A stretch of 64,000 nucleotides of DNA from Chytridium lagenaria (GCA_025449115.1 JAHLKC010000061.1:152172-216171); one strand, 5' to 3'. Shown: positions 1-10,163, counted from the first letter of the stretch. The notes: generated by a model not told the origin, from the letters alone. A program made the numbers and translations.

Positions 1-475
1 CACAATAGCGTGGAAGCTACCATCTGCTACTCTGTCGGGAACGTTGTTCTCGCCATTTTCCGAATGATGTTAATAAGTTCTATAAATGGTAAAAAATGAT
101 ATCATAAAAAGAATATCGAACCTGGATCCGGCCAGTCTGTTGAAACAACAACTTTTGCACCATTAATGGCGCAAATTAGTGAGGGCGCTGCAGCAGCGGC
201 TCCTAACTCGAGAACGCTGGTTTAATTCAAAAAAAGAAAAAAAAGAAAAAAAAAGAGAATAAAAGGTAAGGACGTGAAATTTACATTTGCCATAAGAAAG
301 CTACTAAAAAATCAAAAATCAAAATAAAATAATAAAGGCAGGTTGCTATTATGGAAAATTGCCACGCACCATTTATCTCTACAGATATCCTTATTTCTAT
401 CAAAATGACGTGCCGCACCACACCAGCGTTCCAAAGGCAGTGAGCCCATAGACTTAAAAAAAAAAATATCAGTCG
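1..475. other. Left-edge intergenic sequence
   Basis: AT-rich sequence with short A-runs (for example around 230-255). No reading frame or repeat here could be tied to a gene. The downstream end of the small minus-strand gene that follows probably lies within it. Confidence 0.5.
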
Positions 476-781
476 TCAGTATAAGCAAATTTCACTTAAA
501 AGATACCTATGCTTTCCAGCGAGGTTGAGTTCTACAATCTTTGGAGTACCTGTAAGATACATCAGTGAGCCATTCCGGCATGGTGGAAGGGCCAAACCTT
601 CTTGAACAAAGGCTTCCTCCCTCTCAAAAGTCTGGACGGTGCCCTGTGGTGTGGGAGGTCTAAAACCCTCAGGTTCCTTTATGCAATGATCAGAAATCAA
701 AATTCTTCCAATATTATGGCTTACTATAAACATATCCGGATTGAAAGCCTCAAGGTCATCATCGTCTTGTTGATCTGTCAT
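476..781 (-). CDS. Small hypothetical protein (about 101 aa)
   Basis: I do not recognise this protein. The frame starts at an ATG on the minus strand at 781 and encodes an acidic N-terminus (MTDQQDDDDLEAF) followed by a mixed, globular-looking sequence with the stretches FIVSHNIGRILISDH and GFRPPTPQGTV, and no membrane segment. It lies head-to-head with the actin maturation protease gene whose ATG is at 874, leaving about 92 bp that could act as a shared promoter. The 3' part may continue through an intron that I cannot place. The composition looks like real coding sequence, but there is no family match to support it. Confidence 0.35.
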   Translation of the reverse strand: MTDQQDDDDLEAFNPDMFIVSHNIGRILISDHCIKEPEGFRPPTPQGTVQTFEREEAFVQEGLALPPCRNGSLMYLTGTPKIVELNLAGKHRYLLSEICLY

Positions 782-873
782 GGCTTGTCGAATCAAAAAA
801 AAAAAAAAAAAAGAAAAATAAAGCATGCATCGACCATTTTGTCAAGAGGAAGTCGCAGAGGACAGTGGAGCGA

Positions 874-1637
874 ATGGGAAGGCTGGAGATGCCCGAGGAC
901 GTCAAGTGGACGGCGTATATGCATCACGTTCAGCCTTTACTTCAAGAAGGCCCGTCTTGCGGGTTAGTTGCGCTCGAAATGGCCAGCGCTTACCTTGGGT
1001 CGTCAAAATTGGCATTGAAAGGCAGAGACCTTCCGTATCTCCTTCAAATCGCACGAGCCAACGACTACACCCGCAAAGGCGAAATGTTCACAGCAGATCA
1101 TCTCTCTACTCTCGCTTTAAATGTATACGGCATGAAATCCGAGGTCTTAACTTGGGATGAAGATCTCGATATTGCCTCACATCTTCATCACGGCGGGCTC
1201 TGTCTCTTAGCTTATGATAAAGATGTTGGTGCATTTACTACATCGTGATTTGAAACCGTGTAGGGAAACAACGAGCCGTGTCTAAAATCTGGGACGAAGG
1301 CGCATTGGGCTTTGATTAACGGTTTATTTGATGTTTAAAGGTTGGCTCTGACAGAAAAAGGGTATGTCGTAGCAAGGGCCCGAGATGGAACACCAACAAC
1401 CTTGCTGACATAAAAAATGGTCCGGAAATCCCAAGGTTAAGGACTGTGTTGTTGATGTGCCTGCATGGCCAGACGTTACGTCAATGCGTTTGGTCTGCGG
1501 CAAAACTACGGGAGAGCTGTATGAACTTACTGCGTGTACAAGATAATTTAGATGCCGAGGAGTACATTTTCCCGCAACACGGCGATTTGCAGAACAGCTT
1601 GAGAGGGAAAGTCATCTTTCTATCTTCTGCTAACTAA
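874..1637 (+). CDS. Actin maturation protease homologue (ACTMAP / C19orf54 family)
   Basis: Papain-like cysteine protease family that in animals removes the acetylated N-terminal residue of nascent actin. The sequence shows the signature around the catalytic cysteine (LLQEGPSCGLVALEMA), then a GEMFTADHLSTLA segment, an acidic LLAYDKD stretch, and the histidine motif GTKAHWALING after a 39-nt intron (1225-1263). The C-terminal part follows: HGQTLRQCVWSAAKLRES, then EEYIFP and SLRGKVIFL, which match the family's order. The start at 874 is the first ATG in frame; an upstream GTG is less likely. The stretch from about 1320 to 1440 does not read cleanly and needs one or two more very short introns or a base correction. 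Family assignment is firm; exon structure is not. Confidence 0.75.
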
Positions 1638-1648
1638 AAGCTCAAATA

Positions 1649-1859
1649 TCAGCGACTGTACCCCTTCATTTCTGTCATTTTGCACCAACAACAGGCAGAG
1701 CTTGAGAGACTTAACTTAATAAAAGTAATAATATGATATGTTGCCCAGCGTGCAGGCGACGATTCTATGGAATGTTTGAAGCCGGGGTGTCGTAAGACCC
1801 GGTCGAGTATTCCACAATCACCCATCCCTCCATAATTAGAGAAGAACTTATTGGTCATC
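1649..1859. other. Intergenic gap between protease gene and LINE tail
   Basis: A short stretch with AATAAA-like sequence near 1719 and no recognisable coding signal. It probably holds the protease 3' UTR and the 3' end of the older LINE fragment. Confidence 0.35.
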
Positions 1860-2340
1860 AAGTCCGTCTCCTTTCCAACCAAGGAGGCGGTGGCAGACAC
1901 CATTAACTGCGGTTGCTGCGGGTATCCACAACGTATAGGTTTTCTTGTTGATTCTGTTGTAGCTTTGCTTCCATTCCACTTCTTTGGTAGGGGTCATCGG
2001 TTTAGGTGGTCAAGGAAAACGAGGTATGTCTTCCAGGATGTCGAGGAGATGGTCTATGCCATTGATACCAGGGTGGGCGTTTCGTTCCCATACTTCGGGT
2101 GGATCTTCTTCGATTACGTCGGGGATCGATCTACACATCTACCCCAGAGATTCTATCGCGTGGCTCTGCTAAGGTCTGTGGTTCGTCCGTCCCTTGCCAG
2201 GCAACGCTGGCAGTCTTTGTAAGGGTGTCCAGGAAGGGTGCCTAGCCTCCAGCACAGCATTCTCCGGCGAGTTAATATACAAGACGCCATAGGTTTGATG
2301 GTCACGTGACTTTTACTATGGTGCAGTGTGTGGTTAAGCC
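1860..2340 (-). mobile_element. 5'-truncated LINE tail, older copy related to the LINE next door
   Basis: On the minus strand, frames scattered over about 480 bp encode the C-terminal end of a non-LTR retrotransposon polyprotein: a zinc-knuckle start (CQRCLARDGRTTD), then a segment with EVWERNAHPGI and DHLLDILEDI. The adjacent full-length LINE has the corresponding segment (DWTPNEHPGI, DHLLDILDAI) near 3080-3190, so both belong to one family but are clearly diverged. The copy has several stops and frame changes and no body upstream of the C-terminal knuckle, which is the usual result of 5' truncation. The younger LINE inserted just beyond its 5' end. Confidence 0.65.
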
Positions 2341-2349
2341 AAAAACAAC

Positions 2350-2363
2350 TTTCCAACAGATTA

Positions 2364-2366
<3 letters not shown>
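2350..2366. repeat. Left copy of the LINE target-site duplication
   Basis: The 17-bp sequence tttccaacagattatct occurs here and again at 8057-8073, exactly flanking the LINE. The last T is ambiguous because it joins the element's poly-T (complement of the 3' poly-A). Confidence 0.85.

Positions 2367-2394
<28 letters not shown>
2366..2394 (-). other. Poly-A tail of the LINE (poly-T on the plus strand)
   Basis: A 29-nt T-run adjoining the left target-site duplication. On the element's own strand it follows an AATAAA signal by about 15 nt, as expected for a retrotransposed poly-A tail. Confidence 0.85.
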
Positions 2395-2718
2395 GTTTTT
2401 ATAGTATTTATTTTGGGGGTAACATAAAATTATTACAAATAATAAAGTTAAGAAAAACCAAAACAAAACCATCCCGTATAGCCCATTACAGGCAGGGCAC
2501 TAGATAACCGGTACACTAATATAGATGTAGGGGGTAGGTGTTACAGACGTAGGGTAGAGGGAGGGGTGACGGCCTTGACTAGAGGGGGGATACAATATCG
2601 ATAGTGGTTCCAGCGTTGCGGTATGGGATGTGAACGGGAAACCCGACTATACAAGTAATGATCGTCCAACCATAATTAGGTGCGACATGAAACCCAGAGT
2701 GAAGGTATAGTATAAAAT

Positions 2719-2724
<6 letters not shown>

Positions 2725-2780
<56 letters not shown>
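2725..2780. repeat. 56-nt A/T homopolymer inside the LINE 3' UTR
   Basis: An uninterrupted A-run on the plus strand, that is a poly-T on the LINE's sense strand, lying between the end of the coding region (about 2960) and the proper 3' end. It is in the opposite sense to the element's own poly-A tail. Confidence 0.9.
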
Positions 2781-2782
<2 letters not shown>

Positions 2783-2963
2783 AGGAGACCGGGAGGGACA
2801 GCTGATACCCGGCTCATAGTAAAACGCGGTCGCGGTCTGAGTCTATAATGGGTGACAGAGGAGGATGAGGTATGAAAGGATATTCTGATTCCTTTAAATA
2901 TTCTCATCATCTTCCCCTGACTTCCTCCACCCAAAAAGCTTGCCGACGACGGCGTTCATGGCC

Positions 2964-5900
2964 TTAGCCGCGTCCTTCCAGACGGGGGAGGCCTTCTGGT
3001 CGATAGCGTTGCATTTTGGCATTCCAGGCTGCCATGAGTGCGGGAGAGTCGTCTAATGGTTTCGGTGGGTATGTTTGTATGGCGTCTAATATGTCGAGCA
3101 GGTGGTCAATGTCGACTATCCCGGGGTGCTCGTTTGGGGTCCAGTCGTGTGGTTTGGCTCCTTCGACTATTTCGGGTATCCACAAGTACGCCCCGGAGCA
3201 CTCGTTGGCATGCTGTCGGTTTACTTCGTTTGCTACGCCGATGGTGGTGAGGCATCGGCGGCATTCTCGATATGGTGGCCGGGTAAGTTACCCAGGCGCC
3301 ATAGTAGCATGCGTCGTCGGTTGATTTTGGTTGTGATGGGGAGGCGAGCGGATAGTATAGCTGATGGTCTGTCCCTCATGTTGAAAGCGAGTGCGAGTTG
3401 TTGGTTCAGCTGCTTGTGATCTTTAACGGCAGCGTGGAGCGATAGTCTTCCGCCAGGCTAGGGATGGGAGGTGCGTTGTCTATCGGCGATATTTTGGAGC
3501 ATCAGTGCATTTTCCCAAGAGTCGTAGGTGAGAGGGTGATGGTTGCGGCGGGTGTTCATTTTGTTCCAGAGAGGCGTTTCTTCGACTGGGTGGGTGAGGT
3601 TAACTTCTTCTTCAAGTGGGAATATGGAGGAGGAGAGAAACGAGAGGTCATCTTTGCGGTCCCGCCACCGGGCCCGTGTGCGAGTGGCGAGTAGATTGTT
3701 GCGTGTTGTGAGTAGTGGGAGGTTGGCGAGTCGGCGGATTGCTCTCTGTGATGTGCCTCCAGCCACGCCCAGGCCGGTACATAGGCTTTATATTGGAAGC
3801 TTTCTAGGATTTTATGGCGGTGTTGTCGTATACGGTGAGTTGGAAGCCGTATTCTAGTACCGGTCTAATGAAGACCTTGTATCCCAGACCACGGTTTTGC
3901 CAGAGAAAACCTTTGCCGTTGAAACCGAGACGTCGGAGTTCTGCCAGTTTGAGGTGAGCTTTGGTGAGTCGGTGTTGAACTTGTGCCATCATATCGAAGC
4001 CTTCTGATGTGAATATGAATCCTAGGTATTTAAAGAACTCGGCGAATGTGACTGGTTGTCCGTAGAGTGTAAGGAGGGCTTTTTTCTTCGTTTGTGGCTT
4101 CCTCTGGTGGCAGTACCTCTGTTTTCTCCGGTGCGAAGCGGAAGTGTAGTGTAATGCTGGTGTTTGAGAGGAACTCTAGCATTTCAGCGAGGTTTTCAGC
4201 TGATTCGGCTAGTACGGCAATATCGTCGGCATATATCACTATCCTTGCCCCAAAGAGTATGACGATTCTCTTGTCATTGAGTCGATGAAAATGGCGTAGA
4301 GTATAGGGCTAAGTACAGATCCTTGGATGAGCCTCGAGCTAACCAATAGGCGGTGCTCATTCTTCCGTGATAAATGACTTTAGCCATACATCGGTCGAAC
4401 ATGCTCCGCAGTATGCTGATTATTGACATTGTATATCCTCTTCGTTGTAGTTCTTCCCACAATAGGTCCCGGTCTACCGAGTCATAGGCGGCTTTGATAT
4501 CCAGGAAGCATAGCCAGTGCCCTCCGCCTTTCTGTTGGAGTTAGCGATCAGAGCTTGTAGTACTGCTGCCTGGTCCGCGTGCCGCGTTTAGATCTGAACC
4601 CGCCCTGTGCTGGGTGGAGCCCGTTTCCATGTGCGGGGTTGTCGAGGTGGGGGTGAATTAGTCTTTCGTACACTTTTCGGAGGACTTGTGAGAGAGAGAT
4701 GGGCCGGTGTTTGTCGACCTCGTGTGGTTTGCCTTTGCCGACTTTAAATATGGGGTGGACTAACATAGTGTTCCATTCTGTGGGTGTGATGCCTACTTTT
4801 GCGATCATATCCGCAATGATGAGGAACCACCCCGCCACGACGGATATGATCGTTTAAGAAGCTCTGAGCGGATTCCGTCTGATCCTGAAGCTTTTCCCGG
4901 TCGGTGTGCGTTTTATGGCTGCCATTATTTCGTTCTTGGTGTTTGTGTAAAGGGGCTGGCCGATGGGTTGGTATGTTCGCTAACGCCGGAGGATTTTCAG
5001 GTTGCGTTCGGGTCAGGGTCCGCAGATACTTTCTGGAAATGGTTCCGGACCGCTTCTAACGTATCTACATGACCTTGCAGGTGAGATGCACATTGCCGTC
5101 GTTTCTGCGTCTTAAAGTCCCCGCCAGGAATTTCGTCGCAGTTGCCGTTGGTAGGGTGTGTAATGTCTCTGTCCAATCTTCATATCCTTCTGTTTGCTTC
5201 TTTTTCATTGCTTTTTTCTTTGCCTTTTTGGCTTTTTGCCAGTCCGCCGTCTCAGTTCCTGATGAGGAGGGTGCCAGGTTGCGTGTTGTCCAGTTCAACT
5301 TGCAGGTCCTTGCGAACCCTGGCTAATTGGCGCACCTCCTCGTCCCAGGCCGAGCACGTCGCCGCTTTGAATTTTTTTATCTTCTTTTTTCCTATTATTT
5401 CTAATGCTAGTTCATCTATTGCTTTTTTCATTACTCGAGTGCTGTATCGAGTTGTCGTACGCAGGTCTCATCAGATATTGGAAGCCCCTCTCTATGTCAT
5501 CAGAGATCTGTCGTACAGCGAAACGAATGTTTGTAGCGACTGTGAGGTCCATTTCCTCGGCTCGAGCCTTATACGTTGCCAGCGTATTTGGTTCTAGTAG
5601 CTTTTCTAGTCGATACGAGTAGGCGTCGGGTGGTGCCATCTCCGGTGCCAGTGGTGGGGCTACCCTGACCGTCGCCCTATCGTTCGATGTAGTACGTCTA
5701 CTGCTGCCGTTTGGTCGACGCTCATTTTGCTTGTGTGCTGTCTAATATCCGCTGTCACCGCCATCAGGTCTATGACGGAGGTGCGTCCACTGTTGTTGTA
5801 TGTCCATTTGTTGATGTGAGCGCATGTTTGATGAATTGCATTCCGTGTTTGTCTAGCGTATTTAACAGTATGTTCCGGCGCCAAAGTGGGGAGAGTGCCG

Positions 5901-6405
5901 TGTCTCCAAACTTTGCCCCGAAACGTGTGTTAAAATCGCCGAGGATCAACATTGGGGTAGGTGTGTTCTTATATGTTGTATGTCTGTCGAGGGAAATAGG
6001 CTTTGGCGACTCTTGCGGGTTTGGTGGTTGGGTTGAGGTAGAAGACTCCGATGTTGATGGAATCTTTGAAACGGAACCACAAGTAATCTCCCTGAGTGTC
6101 GGTTTCAAGGAGTCGGAAGTCTTCGGCGGCAGTGGCTGTTGGGTGTCGCATTATTGCAATACCGCTTCTGCGTTTTCTTCCTGGGAGGGGAGTTAATCTG
6201 TGTTCTAGTACTAATAGTTCGTTATGAGGGTGAAAGGTTTGTCCTGGATTGCGAGTGTTTCTTGGATTGCGAGGAAGTGAAATTGTTTGGCTATGAGGAG
6301 TTCGCGGCATTCATGTATGGAGTTCGCCATCCCCCTACGTTGAGAGATGCCGCGTGTATGGTGAGTAGGTTGTGGTTCATTTGTGGTCGGGGCCTTTCTG
6401 CCCAT
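2964..6405 (-). pseudogene. LINE ORF2: endonuclease + reverse transcriptase, frameshifted
   Basis: Reading down the minus strand, frames carry in order: the endonuclease start (ANSIHECRELL, FLAIQET) near 6300-6400; FRFKDSINIGVFYLNP near 6060; LILGDFNTRFG near 5950, holding the endonuclease GDFN motif; a basic connector; reverse transcriptase blocks PISLSQVLRKVYERL and QGGFRSKRGTRT near 4600-4740; a GSVLSP-like block near 4310; MIYADDIAVLAES at 4239 (the catalytic YADD); and the C-terminal knuckle CRRC...H...C near 3180-3270 followed by the end at 2964. At least eight frame changes are needed to read it through. The protein would nick target DNA and prime reverse transcription if intact. Confidence 0.85.
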
Positions 6406-7881
6406 TATTGTTTGTTGTTGTTGTGATAGCTCTTAGTTCTTCGCGGTATTGGTTGCGATGTTCTGCAGGTAGTCGAAGGAGGTATTGCAAGACGATGGCC
6501 ACGTCCGAAGTGTGCGCCGCTTCTCGTGTAAGACTCTTTATGACGAATTTCATGTGTGTTTCTTTGGTCGTGCTGGGGTGGGGTGTGAAACCGTCATCGG
6601 TGAGTATCTTAATGTTTGCGGCTTTGAAGTATTTAGTTAACGTTTCAGCCTCGTTTTCTTTGGTGTTATAAAGTAGGAATTCCGTCTGTCTGCCATCTCT
6701 ACGTACTGCAGCGATCGTGCGGGGGCTGATTTTTTGCGGCACGGGCGGCAGTTGTGCGGGCTTCAGATGGTGTCATATTGGTTATGTTCTCTACTCGTAT
6801 GGAGGTAAGGCTTGCCACTCGGTCTTTTAATACTTCGTTCTTGATATCGTCTATATTTTCAATGTGTAGGGGTGCGCGTGTGGCAGCCGCTGTGCGTCTT
6901 CCCAGGAAGGTGTTGGTGAGAGGGTTGCGGCGGGTGGTCAACATCTTCTGATACGCGGCGGCTTGCTCTTCTTCGGCTAGTTTGGCTATATCGTGCAGTG
7001 CTTGCGTTACCTTCGTTGTGGGTCTGCGAGTGGCAACGTTAGCGTATGATCTATCATTCTTGCGGAAAGTTCCATCGGCGGTATGTGCGTTGGCGGACGT
7101 CACCTGTGCCTGTTGGAGGTCGTGGGCAATTTGATTAAACGCTCTAGTGAGTTGTTGAATATGATCCTCAAGACCTTTGCTGTAGGTTTGTTGTGCTTGA
7201 ATCGTGATTTGTACTTCTTTAAAGTTTAACTTTTCTTCGGTATTTTGAAGGAGGGCTGCAATTCTTGATGTTGCCTTGTGGTTGGCGGCCTCAAGGTTCA
7301 TTTTAGCTGTTGGCGCCCGTCTTTTCGTTATCGTGGAGAATAAACGTTGAAAGATGTTCTTAAGTTGTGTAGTGTTTCCCGTCTTGGACTGTCCCGTGCA
7401 TAATAGCCATAGGTAAGTAGCGTCCAGACGTCCCGGACATGGTATGTCCTTGTCCATGTCCGATTTCTGTGTAGTAGTGCATTTTGCTCTTCCATCCGAT
7501 CCGAATTCTTCCCAAGGGTGTGTGAACTTCCTTTGCAGTGTGGGCATTGTACTAAAGGTCCCATCATGCTCAACAGTTTGTTGAGTATTCTCGGTGTGAT
7601 GTGGGTAGGTGGCAGTTGAGTGACTCGTTGTTTGAGGTCATTGGGGTTGTGTGCGGCTCCAATGTTTTCGAGTATTTCTGTTCTCTCCTTGTTGCATCCG
7701 AGTGAACGCTCGCAGGTACTTCCGCTAGTCCTACGAGTCGTCCACCCACAAATTGAAGTGTGTGCCACTCCTCTGGGTGCGGGGTGGTGGGGGGGAGTGG
7801 GTTGATTACCTCATCCATCTCTGCATCCTGTGTTTCTTCCTCATCGACTGTGATGTTAACGTTTTCTATCGTTTTCCTCAT
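6377..7881 (-). pseudogene. LINE ORF1 (gag-like, RNA-binding), frameshifted
   Basis: The frame opens at an ATG at 7881 (MRKTIENVNITVDEEE). A frame change near 7570 leads to a CPHC segment, and a second leads to the longest frame (6699-7547), which is rich in Gln, Lys and Glu (NTEEKLNFKEVQITIQAQQ) and probably forms the coiled coil typical of LINE ORF1 trimers. The last part (6377-6742) contains a KYFKAANIKILTDDGF segment. It would coat the element RNA. Function is inferred from position upstream of the endonuclease/RT frame, not from a strong domain match. Confidence 0.6.
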
Positions 7882-8056
7882 TCAAGATGCCGTCGACTGT
7901 CCGCACTGTGGGCCGACTTGAGGATCTTGGTTTGGGCTTTAGGTATGTCCTTTCATTTGATATCGATCGTTTGGTGGCGACCGTCATCATCTTTGTTCTT
8001 GTCTGCACGAGGGACAGACCGAACAGGTCCCGACGTTTTTTCCATCGGACAGAGTT

Positions 8057-8073
8057 TTTCCAACAGATTATCT
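8057..8073. repeat. Right copy of the LINE target-site duplication
   Basis: Identical 17 bp to 2350-2366. The pre-insertion sequence therefore ran from ...gccaaaaacaac through this site into atggtcaagtgg. Confidence 0.85.
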
Positions 8074-8233
8074 ATGGTCAAGTGGTAATGCGGGGGATTC
8101 GATTGGATTTGGGCGTGGTTCGATTCTGGCTAAGGAGCTTCGAAGCGATTTTTTACATGATTTTTTACTGGATACATGTTCACTTTGGAGGTCCCTCATT
8201 TTAAACATTTACTTGCTCTAGCACAATTTCGTT

Positions 8234-8383
8234 GTTGGTGGCGAAGCCTATGAAAACTTTTTAATGGAATCTGGCATGAGCAAAGAACAACAAGACGAAC
8301 AGTCAAGTGTTGGTAGCAGAGCCTATTAAAATTATTTTATGGCATCCGACCAACAGGAAAACCGGTCATCTAATTTTTACGGC
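8234..8383. repeat. Diverged direct repeat, 75-bp spacing
   Basis: The stretch beginning gttggtggcgaagcctatg (8234) recurs in diverged form as gttggtagcagagcctatt (8309), and both copies continue with a similar A/T block and a tggaatctg/tggcatccg end. It lies just upstream of the tyrosine recombinase remnant and may be a decayed sub-repeat of the same element. Confidence 0.5.
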
Positions 8384-8485
8384 GGTAAGCAAAAGACTCT
8401 TTACAATTCCTTCGATGTCAATTCCGTCTAGACCTCGGCCGGAAACGTCTGCCGGATTTCCACAAACAAAAGATTATATATTGGG

Positions 8486-9600
8486 ATTCAAAATGTCGAG
8501 ACAAAAGTTCGCCTCCAGTTCCATCTCCGGGCTGGCCCATGTCCGCGGGTCGCGTTGGAGGGTGCAACCTTTATCTCGAAGCATGCTGAAAGAATTTCAC
8601 TCACTCTTCCCGTCCAAAACAAGCGACCAAATCGTTGTCCTCCCTTTCCTCGCGACATTAGAGTCAGGCGTCATCGGTTTTTCACTCTATCACCCCACCA
8701 CCGTCCACCGCATTGGGGCGACAGGACGATGGAATTAGAAGGCGACGGCAGCGCTAGTGGCCTTGGGTTCATCCTTCCCAAAAGCCAAACGTACGCTGCC
8801 GTTGTATCTCAATATCAAAAGGACACAGTGACTTTTAATTGGCGCAACCCGGAAAGGTCTCTTTTTCTAATCTCCCTTGAACATCTCCTTCATTTTGTTG
8901 GCTGCCACAGCACTGAGTCCCACACAGACGGATCTCAATTGGATCCCTTTATTCATATCTCTCAACTCTTACAACTTTCTTGGGAATGTAAGGCGACAAG
9001 GAAGCATGAGTTAGTAGAGTTCAGCCTCCGGAACATCAAACCCCCGGTTCGCGTGGTGCACAGGGACAGAATGTTCACCATTGACCATTTACGCGAGCTG
9101 AGAGAACAGGTTGACATATCAAAAATGGAGGATCAAATATTGTGGTGCATGGAGCATTGGCATTTTGGTCTTGCGTTTGGTTTGTCAGAGGTGATTGCAG
9201 CCCCGGAATCTCGACAACTTGGACCGCTGCTAACCCTTCTCCAGAAAAAAGGGACAGTACTTCAGGAATAAAACGGAAACCCTGAAACTCCCTGGTGGGT
9301 ACTCCCTGGAAATTTGGTCACAGAGCGATCATGGCTTGTGGAAGGATTAACGAGAATCACCGGTCGAGTATTTGGGTAATCCAGTTTCCGTGCTGGCGGT
9401 GTTTCCGTACCCACAGAACAGCCTAAAATTCTTGGAAGGTGGTCAACTGATGCCATGCGCAACTATCTCCGCACTCAACCATCATACTCTGCTCTTATTC
9501 CGAGGTAGCGGGGGCAAGGTAGCGGCGGGGGCGTCTTGTATATTCCCTGCGGCGTTGACTACGTCAACGCTGCGCGTCCTCCTTGTACCTTCCTGGAGAT
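8486..9600 (+). pseudogene. Decayed tyrosine recombinase (DIRS/Crypton-type integrase domain)
   Basis: The readable frame at 8750-9271 has a core-binding-domain look: TYAAVVSQYQKDTV, then DPFIHISQLLQLSWE, then VRVVHRDRMFTIDHLRELRE, which resembles the 'VTIDHLRALR' helix pair of fungal and retrotransposon tyrosine recombinases. After a stop at 9269-9271 and a frame change, the catalytic-domain remains follow near 9385-9480: SFRAGGVS (catalytic Arg box) and LGRWSTDAMRNYLRTQPS (GRW box and Tyr). About nine residues are missing between the two boxes, and the upstream part (8486-8738) is in another frame. As written it cannot encode an active enzyme. Family assignment rests on these motifs. Confidence 0.6.
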
Positions 9601-9666
9601 GAACGGAGCGCATACCGTCAGAATAGAAGGTAGTTGGCTTTTTTATGCAATACGGTGGAAAAAATA

Positions 9667-9769
9667 TCTCGGGATAGTGTAGTGGTTATCACGTATCCTT
9701 CACAAGACCTTGATGATTCAAAGTCATGAAGTCGGATAAGGCCCCGGGTTTCAATCCCCGGTCTGAGAA
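9667..9769 (+). tRNA. tRNA-Val (CAC) with a 28-nt intron, slightly irregular
   Basis: The acceptor stem tctcggg (9667-9673) pairs fully with tctgaga (9762-9768). D-arm is gtgt...tcac (9677-9692). The anticodon stem tatcc (9694-9698) pairs with ggata (9734-9738). The loop reads TT-CAC-A, giving a CAC anticodon at 9701-9703, and is interrupted after position 37 by an intron at 9705-9732, the canonical place for eukaryotic tRNA introns. The T-stem ccggg/cccgg is intact. Two oddities: one extra nucleotide between acceptor and D-stem, and an eight-base T-loop (9749-9756). A run of seven T at 9776-9782 is a good Pol III terminator. It could be a functional gene with base errors or a recent pseudogene. 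Confidence 0.72.
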
Positions 9770-9775
9770 TGTGAC

Positions 9776-9782
9776 TTTTTTT
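9776..9782 (+). terminator. RNA polymerase III terminator of the tRNA gene
   Basis: Seven consecutive T six bases after the tRNA 3' end, which is the normal Pol III stop signal. Confidence 0.65.
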
Positions 9783-10163
9783 ATTTACCGTGTCTCTACC
9801 CTGCACCTACAAAAATAAACCTTTCTACAACCTCCAAAATAAAATTTTCGTACGTATGTAATAAATCTAATAACACAGCTTCTGTATTTGAAGTTAAGAT
9901 TTTCATCTTTTCTACACCTTATTCTATGTTTATGGCACAGATGAGGTTCCGCGCTCAGATTGCGTCCTCTGCGTCGGCAACGAGGGTATTTCTCAGAAAA
10001 ATCAATAACCTTTGCATTTCTTTGTTCTCTCATCAAGCCGTTGTCCGGCACTTGCATTCAAAAGGATAGAAAGCATGTGGATCAATCTTGACGATATATC
10101 CTGCAGCCGGCGGTCGTTCGCCAGTCAATAAGGATCCTAGGAAACAGGGCTAATATCCAGGGG
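9783..10163. other. Intergenic, no gene supported
   Basis: A 90-codon open frame exists on the minus strand (9785-10057), basic and cysteine-rich, but nothing about it marks it as a gene. I see no repeat or RNA. Confidence 0.4.

Larger units (their letters stand above)
2367..8056 (-). mobile_element. Nearly full-length non-LTR retrotransposon (LINE), inactivated
   Basis: A 5.7-kb element read on the minus strand. It has the full set of parts: a 5' region, a gag-like ORF1 with a CxxC motif and coiled coil, an apurinic-type endonuclease (GDFN motif), a reverse transcriptase (HRPISL, QGGFR, YADD), a C-terminal cysteine/histidine knuckle, and a 3' UTR with AATAAA just before a 28-nt poly-A tail (seen as poly-T at 2367-2394). 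A perfect 17-bp target-site duplication flanks it. Both ORFs are broken by multiple frameshifts, so it is not autonomous as written, although some shifts may be sequencing errors. Structure suggests an L1-like fungal LINE; the clade cannot be fixed without a tree. Confidence 0.92.

Noticed and set aside
2395..2780. A separate plus-strand retroposed element ending in the 56-A tract
   Set aside because: The same stretch, read on the minus strand, makes a normal LINE 3' UTR with AATAAA before its poly-A tail, and there is no second target-site duplication.
8073..8140. tRNA-like A and B boxes (tggtcaagtggtaatgc, gtggttcgattctgg) just right of the LINE
   Set aside because: The words resemble Pol III promoter boxes, but no acceptor, anticodon or T-stem pairing could be built. 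At best a decayed tRNA-derived sequence.
9785..10057. 90-codon cysteine/arginine-rich minus-strand frame
   Set aside because: No family likeness, and the base composition is like the surrounding spacer.
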